Shown here: one piece after another, positions 5,923-7,331 of the stretch | Layout: every line of letters starts with the position of its first letter | Numbering within the stretch: position 1 is the first letter of the stretch | NCBI GenBank assembly: GCA_017543165.1 | Contig: JAFYGL010000533.1 | Coordinates: forward strand, 1-7,331 | DNA length: 7,331 bases | Source of the DNA: Victivallales bacterium | Lineage (GTDB): Bacteria > Verrucomicrobiota > Lentisphaeria > Oligosphaerales > Oligosphaeraceae | Reading direction: 5' to 3' | Notes under the pieces: generated by a model | Databases searched by the model: none | Seen by the model: the letters and a program-made list of their open reading frames with translations, nothing else | Told to the model about the DNA's origin: nothing | Made by a program: the position numbers and the translations under genes

Positions 5923-7108
5923 GGCAATTCTTATGAGAAAATGTGAAAAAATATTTGAGGACATATACGAGCGCCCAGCCGAAAACACTGGCTTCTGCCC
6001 GTACAGGATATGCCCTCTTGGCGCACATGTGGACCACCAGCTGGGAAAGGTCACTGGCATGGCACTGGACAAGGGCATATACTTCGCCTACACAGCAAAG
6101 CACAATGGCATCGTGGAACTGCGCTCGACGAACTTCGCAAAGCGCGCCCAATTCAGCATAAACGCCGTGGAGGAACAAAAGACTGGCGACTGGGCGGACT
6201 ATATGCGTGGTGTCACACTGGCTCTCCAGGAAAGATTTCCGCTGCGCATTGGCGTGGCTGGCGTATTTGAGGGGGAACTGCCCATAGGCGGCCTATCCTC
6301 GTCCGCCGCAGTCACCCTGGTGTATCTGGATGCGCTTTGCAAGGTCAATGGCATAAATCTCAATGCACAGGACATGCTCACCCTGGCAAAGACAGCCGAA
6401 AACAAATACGTGGGCGTGAACTGCGGAAAACTGGACCAAAGCTGCGAACTTCTCTGCCGCAAAGACCAACTGCTGTATCTTGACACGAAGGACGATTCCT
6501 ACGAACTTATTCCACAGGCCTCCAACATGCCGCCATGGCAGATTGCCATATTCTTCTCAGGCCTGGAACGCTCGCTGGCAGGAACAAAGTTCAATATGCG
6601 AGTTGACGAATGCAAAGCGGCGGCATACGCAATACAGGCATTCTCAAATGTGGAATACGGGCACTTTGAGGAGACATTCCTCCGAAACGTGCCCAGGGCA
6701 GTCTTCGATGAGCACAAGGAACGCCTCCCCTTGAATTGGAGGAAGCGCGCCCTGCATTTCTACACCGAGCAGGAACGAGTGGAAAAGGGGGCGCAACTAT
6801 GGCGCCAGGGCGATTTGCAGGGCTTCGGCCAACTTATGTTCCAAAGCGGCGAATCCTCCATCATGAACTACGAAACTGGCTCTCCAGAACTGAAATGCCT
6901 GTATGAAATCATGCTTGAAACGCCTGGCATCTACGGCGGGCGCTTCTCAGGCGCAGGCTTCAAGGGCTGCTGCTGCGCACTCGTGAACCCAGCCTTCACA
7001 AAGGAAATCGAAGCCACCGTAACCGAAAAATACCTGACCGCCTTCCCCGAAATGAAAGGACGCTACCAGGCTACATTCTGCAACACCAGCAACGGCCTTA
7101 GATCGTAG
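5915..7108 (+). CDS. GHMP kinase of the galactokinase family, galacturonokinase-like
   Basis: This is a 397-residue GHMP sugar kinase. The first signature is CPYRICPLGAHVDHQLGK (28-45), in place of the galactokinase GRVNLIGEHTDYNGG. The ATP-binding loop is PIGGLSSSAAV at 123-133. The catalytic aspartate is probably D174 (CGKLDQS), with R31 as the partner arginine. The third motif is GGRFSGAGFKGCC at 341-353. PYRICPLGAH.DHQ, GLSSSAAV, G...LDQS and RFSGAGF.GCC are, from memory, the hallmarks of plant galacturonokinase (EC 2.7.1.44), which makes galacturonate 1-phosphate. The galactokinase glutamate of GEHTDY is alanine here (A37), which could accommodate a C6 carboxylate. The start at 5915 overlaps the epimerase stop by 8 bp and has AGGGA at 5902-5906. 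A second ATG at 5933 has GAGG at 5921-5924 with equal spacing and would give 391 residues; I cannot choose firmly. Tight coupling to the UDP-uronate epimerase supports a uronic-acid role. Galactokinase or glucuronokinase activity remains possible. Confidence 0.85.
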   Translation: MSEAILMRKCEKIFEDIYERPAENTGFCPYRICPLGAHVDHQLGKVTGMALDKGIYFAYTAKHNGIVELRSTNFAKRAQFSINAVEEQKTGDWADYMRGVTLALQERFPLRIGVAGVFEGELPIGGLSSSAAVTLVYLDALCKVNGINLNAQDMLTLAKTAENKYVGVNCGKLDQSCELLCRKDQLLYLDTKDDSYELIPQASNMPPWQIAIFFSGLERSLAGTKFNMRVDECKAAAYAIQAFSNVEYGHFEETFLRNVPRAVFDEHKERLPLNWRKRALHFYTEQERVEKGAQLWRQGDLQGFGQLMFQSGESSIMNYETGSPELKCLYEIMLETPGIYGGRFSGAGFKGCCCALVNPAFTKEIEATVTEKYLTAFPEMKGRYQATFCNTSNGLRS

Positions 7109-7111
7109 CCC

Positions 7112-7290
7112 ATCGCAGCGCGGGGCTTCAGCCCCGCGGTTTCCCCGCCCCAACCGAGCAATCGGAGCGCGGGGCTTCAGCCCCGCGATTTCCCCGACCC
7201 AGCCGCGCTAATCGTAGCGCGGGGCTTCAGCCCCGCGGTTTCCCCCGCCCCAGCCGCGCTAATCGGAGCGCGGGGCTAGCCCCGCGGTTA
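7112..7290 (+). repeat. Tandem array of four GC-rich hairpin units (about 50-bp period)
   Basis: Units begin at 7112, 7161, 7211 and 7262, giving periods of 49, 50 and 51 bp. Each starts ATCG(C/G/T)AG and contains CGCGGGGC-TTCA-GCCCCGCG, an 8-bp stem extendable to 9. The stems are at 7119-7138, 7168-7187, 7218-7237 and, lacking two loop bases, 7269-7286. A linker of the type (G/A)TTTCCCCG(C/A)CCCA(A/G)CCG follows units 1 to 3; the fourth unit loses similarity after its hairpin. The array begins three bases after the kinase stop codon, where it could stabilise or terminate the transcript, although no long T-run follows any stem. It resembles REP-type palindromic repeats. There are no unique spacers, so it is not a CRISPR array. 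The 41 bases after it show nothing I can name. Confidence 0.9.
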
Positions 7291-7331
7291 CCTTGCCGTC
7301 CAAGCGACGGGCCTAAAAAACAACCACCCAC

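Noticed and set aside
5338..6078. 246-aa minus-strand ORF across the epimerase and kinase genes
   Set aside because: It is a shadow of two well-supported plus-strand genes, spans their junction, and has no family resemblance.
7112..7290. CRISPR array
   Set aside because: The whole 50-bp unit repeats; there are no unique spacers and the repeat is a GC-rich REP-like hairpin.
7295..7320. Rho-independent terminator (CCGTC...GACGG then A-run)
   Set aside because: The stem is only five bases plus a bulge, and the following run is A on the plus strand. On the minus strand the T-run comes before the stem, so neither orientation fits.

Overview
The window is a bacterial chromosomal segment with five protein-coding regions, one cut by the left edge, and two blocks of non-coding repeat structure. 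The two secreted proteins on the left include a large protein that combines a CBM9-like domain with a DUF6067/GH123-like region. Such proteins are typical of carbohydrate-degrading bacteria of the PVC group, particularly Lentisphaerota (Victivallales-like). That taxonomic guess rests on protein style and on the clear Shine-Dalgarno sequences (one is a perfect AAGGAGGT). No marker gene is present, so it is an inference.

Layout. Positions 1-142 (minus) hold the first 47 codons of an unrecognised gene with a good ribosome binding site; it is too short for ordinary ORF lists. Positions 143-454 are non-coding and dominated by a 218-bp, almost fully self-complementary element (203-420). Its 36-bp terminal arms enclose a second stem, two small side hairpins and a perfect 30-bp central palindrome. 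Positions 455-4681 (minus) form a two-gene operon: a 263-aa secreted protein of unknown function, then, 18 bp downstream, a 1138-aa secreted CBM9-like/glycoside-hydrolase-like protein. Positions 4682-4884 are a divergent promoter region with a readable promoter on each strand. Positions 4885-7108 (plus) form a second two-gene operon with overlapping or nearly abutting ends: a UDP-glucuronate 4-epimerase-like SDR protein, then a GHMP kinase whose motifs resemble plant galacturonokinase rather than ordinary galactokinase. Positions 7112-7290 are a tandem array of four GC-rich hairpin units with a period of about 50 bp. The last 40 bases hold nothing I can name.

How the genes may work together. 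A galacturonokinase makes galacturonate 1-phosphate. A UDP-sugar pyrophosphorylase, not seen here, would convert it to UDP-galacturonate, and the epimerase interconverts UDP-galacturonate and UDP-glucuronate. The plus-strand pair therefore reads as a uronic-acid salvage module of the kind known in plants. This is the most notable biological idea in the window. The divergent secreted operon could supply uronic acids by attacking an extracellular polysaccharide, but that link is only suggested by proximity.
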